In this document: positions 5,761 through 6,611 of the stretch, in pieces
Numbering within the stretch: the first letter of the stretch is position 1
How the letters are laid out: each line of letters begins with the position of its first letter
NCBI GenBank assembly: GCA_031256115.1
Contig: JAIRRF010000220.1
Coordinates: 1 to 6,611, forward strand
Direction of reading: 5' to 3'
DNA length: 6,611 nucleotides
Origin: Treponema sp.
GTDB taxonomy: Bacteria > Spirochaetota > Spirochaetia > Treponematales > Breznakiellaceae
The notes under the pieces: model-generated
What the model saw: the letters and a program-made list of their open reading frames with translations, nothing else
Databases searched by the model: none
Told to the model about the DNA's origin: nothing
Translations under genes and position numbers: made by a program

Positions 5761-6198
5761 ATGATTGCAAAGAGTGATGGGCCCACTATAAATGAAAAAT
5801 CTCCTGAGGGGCAAAAACCCGAAGGCGGGGCCTATAAGGTTCTTGTTGTGGATGATTCCATGTTCATTGCTAAGCAGCTTGGACAGATCTTTACTTCAGA
5901 AGGCTTTGAAGTAGCGGCAACTGCCGGGGATGGCGCCCAGGGGCTGGAAAAATATAAAGAGCTGTATCCAAACATTGATTTGGTAACCATGGATATTACC
6001 ATGCCGGTTATGGACGGGGTTACAGCCCTGGAAAAAATACTGGAATTCGACAAGAATGCCAATGTCATTATGGTAAGCGCCCTGGGCAAGGAAGATGTAG
6101 TAAAAAAATCCCTTTTAATGGGGGCAAAAAGCTATATTGTTAAGCCTCTGGATCGTAAAAAGGTGCTGGAACGGGTGGTTTCCGTCCTAAAGCGGTAA
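5761..6198 (+). CDS. cheY: CheY-like single-domain response regulator
   Basis: A stand-alone phosphoacceptor (REC) domain of 145 residues. In spirochaetes such proteins carry the signal from CheA to the flagellar motor switch. The receiver signature is complete: acidic pair Asp31-Asp32 (VVDDSMF), phosphoacceptor Asp78 in VTMDITMPVMDG, switch residue Ser106 (VSALG) and Lys128 in the KPLD motif. There is no DNA-binding or output domain. Residues 1-24 form a polar Pro/Gly/Glu-rich N-terminal extension, making it longer than the roughly 120-residue enterobacterial CheY. No cheA, cheW or cheX lies in the window, so the chemotaxis assignment rests on sequence style; another phosphorelay is possible. 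It has its own promoter (5673-5701) with a palindrome in the leader, and a weak terminator (6232-6253) follows. The bacteriohemerythrin gene lies 128 bp upstream. Confidence 0.88.
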   Translation: MIAKSDGPTINEKSPEGQKPEGGAYKVLVVDDSMFIAKQLGQIFTSEGFEVAATAGDGAQGLEKYKELYPNIDLVTMDITMPVMDGVTALEKILEFDKNANVIMVSALGKEDVVKKSLLMGAKSYIVKPLDRKKVLERVVSVLKR

Positions 6199-6231
6199 GA
6201 ATTTTAATAAATAACGACAATTTCTCATAAA

Positions 6232-6253
6232 ACTGCATATTAGCAGTGTTTTT
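6232..6253 (+). terminator. candidate rho-independent terminator after the CheY-like gene
   Basis: ACTGC (6232-6236) pairs with GCAGT (6243-6247) across a 6-nt loop, followed by GTTTTT (6248-6253). The stem is only 5 bp, although three flanking A-T pairs could extend it past one mismatch. The position, 33 bp after the stop and just before the nagA -10, suits separate transcription of the two genes. Confidence 0.5.
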
Positions 6254-6267
6254 GCTTGTATTTACAT

Positions 6268-6273
6268 TATAAT
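6268..6273 (+). promoter_or_regulatory. nagA -10 element, predicted leaderless start
   Basis: A perfect TATAAT at 6268-6273 is followed by only seven bases before the nagA ATG at 6281, with no purine-rich ribosome site between. Transcription should begin at or within a base or two of the ATG. The hexamer lies in the palindrome ATTATAAT (6266-6273), so the minus strand also shows TATAAT. No good -35 is seen at 16-18 bp spacing (AGTGTT at 17 bp). Confidence 0.55.
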
Positions 6274-6280
6274 TTTACCT

Positions 6281-6611
6281 ATGAACTCTGTTTGTTTGCA
6301 TGACGGTACGGTACTGACCGGTTTTGCTGCAATGGATAATTGTTCTGTGCTGGTTAAGGATGGCTTAATTGAGGATGTTTTTTCTCAGCGGCGCTTTGAA
6401 CAAAAACATTTTGGGCCGGAAGTATATGTTATTGATGTAGAGGGAGCATATATTGCTCCGGGTTTTATTGATACCCATATTCATGGTTTTGGCGGTTATG
6501 GCACCGATGATGCAGTATATCCGGATATTGCATCGGAAAAAGATGCCGCTGATTCCATGCTGGAAATGTCCCGGCTTTTGGTTAAGCAGGGAGTTACAGC
6601 TTTCAATCCTA
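6281..6611 (+). CDS. nagA: N-acetylglucosamine-6-phosphate deacetylase (partial, C-terminus beyond right edge)
   Basis: Removes acetate from GlcNAc-6-phosphate to give glucosamine-6-phosphate, the first cytoplasmic step in using or recycling amino sugars. It is an amidohydrolase-superfamily metalloenzyme. Only 110 complete codons are in the window, read from the ATG at 6281 to the right edge without a stop. The N-terminal beta-sandwich part (residues 1-57) leads into APGFIDTHIHGFGGYGTDD (59-77), with the His66-x-His68 metal pair and the Gly-rich stretch typical of NagA rather than dihydroorotases or imidazolonepropionases. GVTAFNP close to the edge matches the GVT-x-F-x-PT segment that follows in the family. 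The usual length is about 370-400 residues, so most is missing. It lacks a Shine-Dalgarno and has a TATAAT seven bases before the ATG, suggesting a leaderless mRNA. A nagB neighbour downstream would be expected but cannot be seen. Confidence 0.9.
   Translation, partial: MNSVCLHDGTVLTGFAAMDNCSVLVKDGLIEDVFSQRRFEQKHFGPEVYVIDVEGAYIAPGFIDTHIHGFGGYGTDDAVYPDIASEKDAADSMLEMSRLLVKQGVTAFNP

Overview
The window looks like a stretch of chromosome from a spirochaete, most likely a Treponema relative such as the gut or termite-associated treponemes. I infer this from the protein style (CheY-like regulator, bacteriohemerythrin, class III cyclase-like protein, treponeme-like NagA and GalE) and from the moderate base composition with AT-rich intergenic DNA. 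No database search was possible, so the assignment is tentative. No mobile element, CRISPR array, tRNA or rRNA is visible.

Layout, left to right. The left edge cuts galE (minus strand, start at 683), a UDP-glucose 4-epimerase. A 248-bp divergent gap (684-931) holds promoters for both directions and possibly one tiny ORF. Then comes a tight two-gene operon on the plus strand: a PLP-dependent low-specificity L-threonine aldolase (932-2008) and an M24 metallopeptidase of the Xaa-Pro dipeptidase/aminopeptidase type (2011-3141). This pair meets, tail to tail with 2 bp between stop codons, a minus-strand gene (3144-4649) for a protein with a class III nucleotidyl-cyclase homology domain. Its start lies only a few tens of bases from a divergent plus-strand gene for a small thioredoxin-fold-like protein with one active-site Cys (4704-5093). 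A bacteriohemerythrin (5141-5632), a CheY-like response regulator with its own promoter (5761-6198) and the 5' part of nagA (6281 to the right edge) follow on the plus strand.

Functional themes. galE and nagA belong to sugar-nucleotide and amino-sugar metabolism. The aldolase and peptidase would release and break down amino acids (Thr to glycine plus acetaldehyde; X-Pro dipeptides). The middle block (cyclase-like protein, thioredoxin-like protein, oxygen/iron-binding hemerythrin, CheY-like regulator) looks like signalling and redox functions. This grouping is inferred from neighbourhood only.

The most distinctive signal is in the promoters. galE and nagA each have a perfect TATAAT ending 6-7 nt before the ATG and no Shine-Dalgarno sequence, as expected for leaderless mRNAs. 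In both cases the -10 lies in a self-complementary AT palindrome that also offers a -10 on the other strand. A similar TATA-G-TATA element sits between the two divergent genes near 4670. By contrast, the aldolase, peptidase and CheY genes have ordinary Shine-Dalgarno sites 5 nt from their ATGs.
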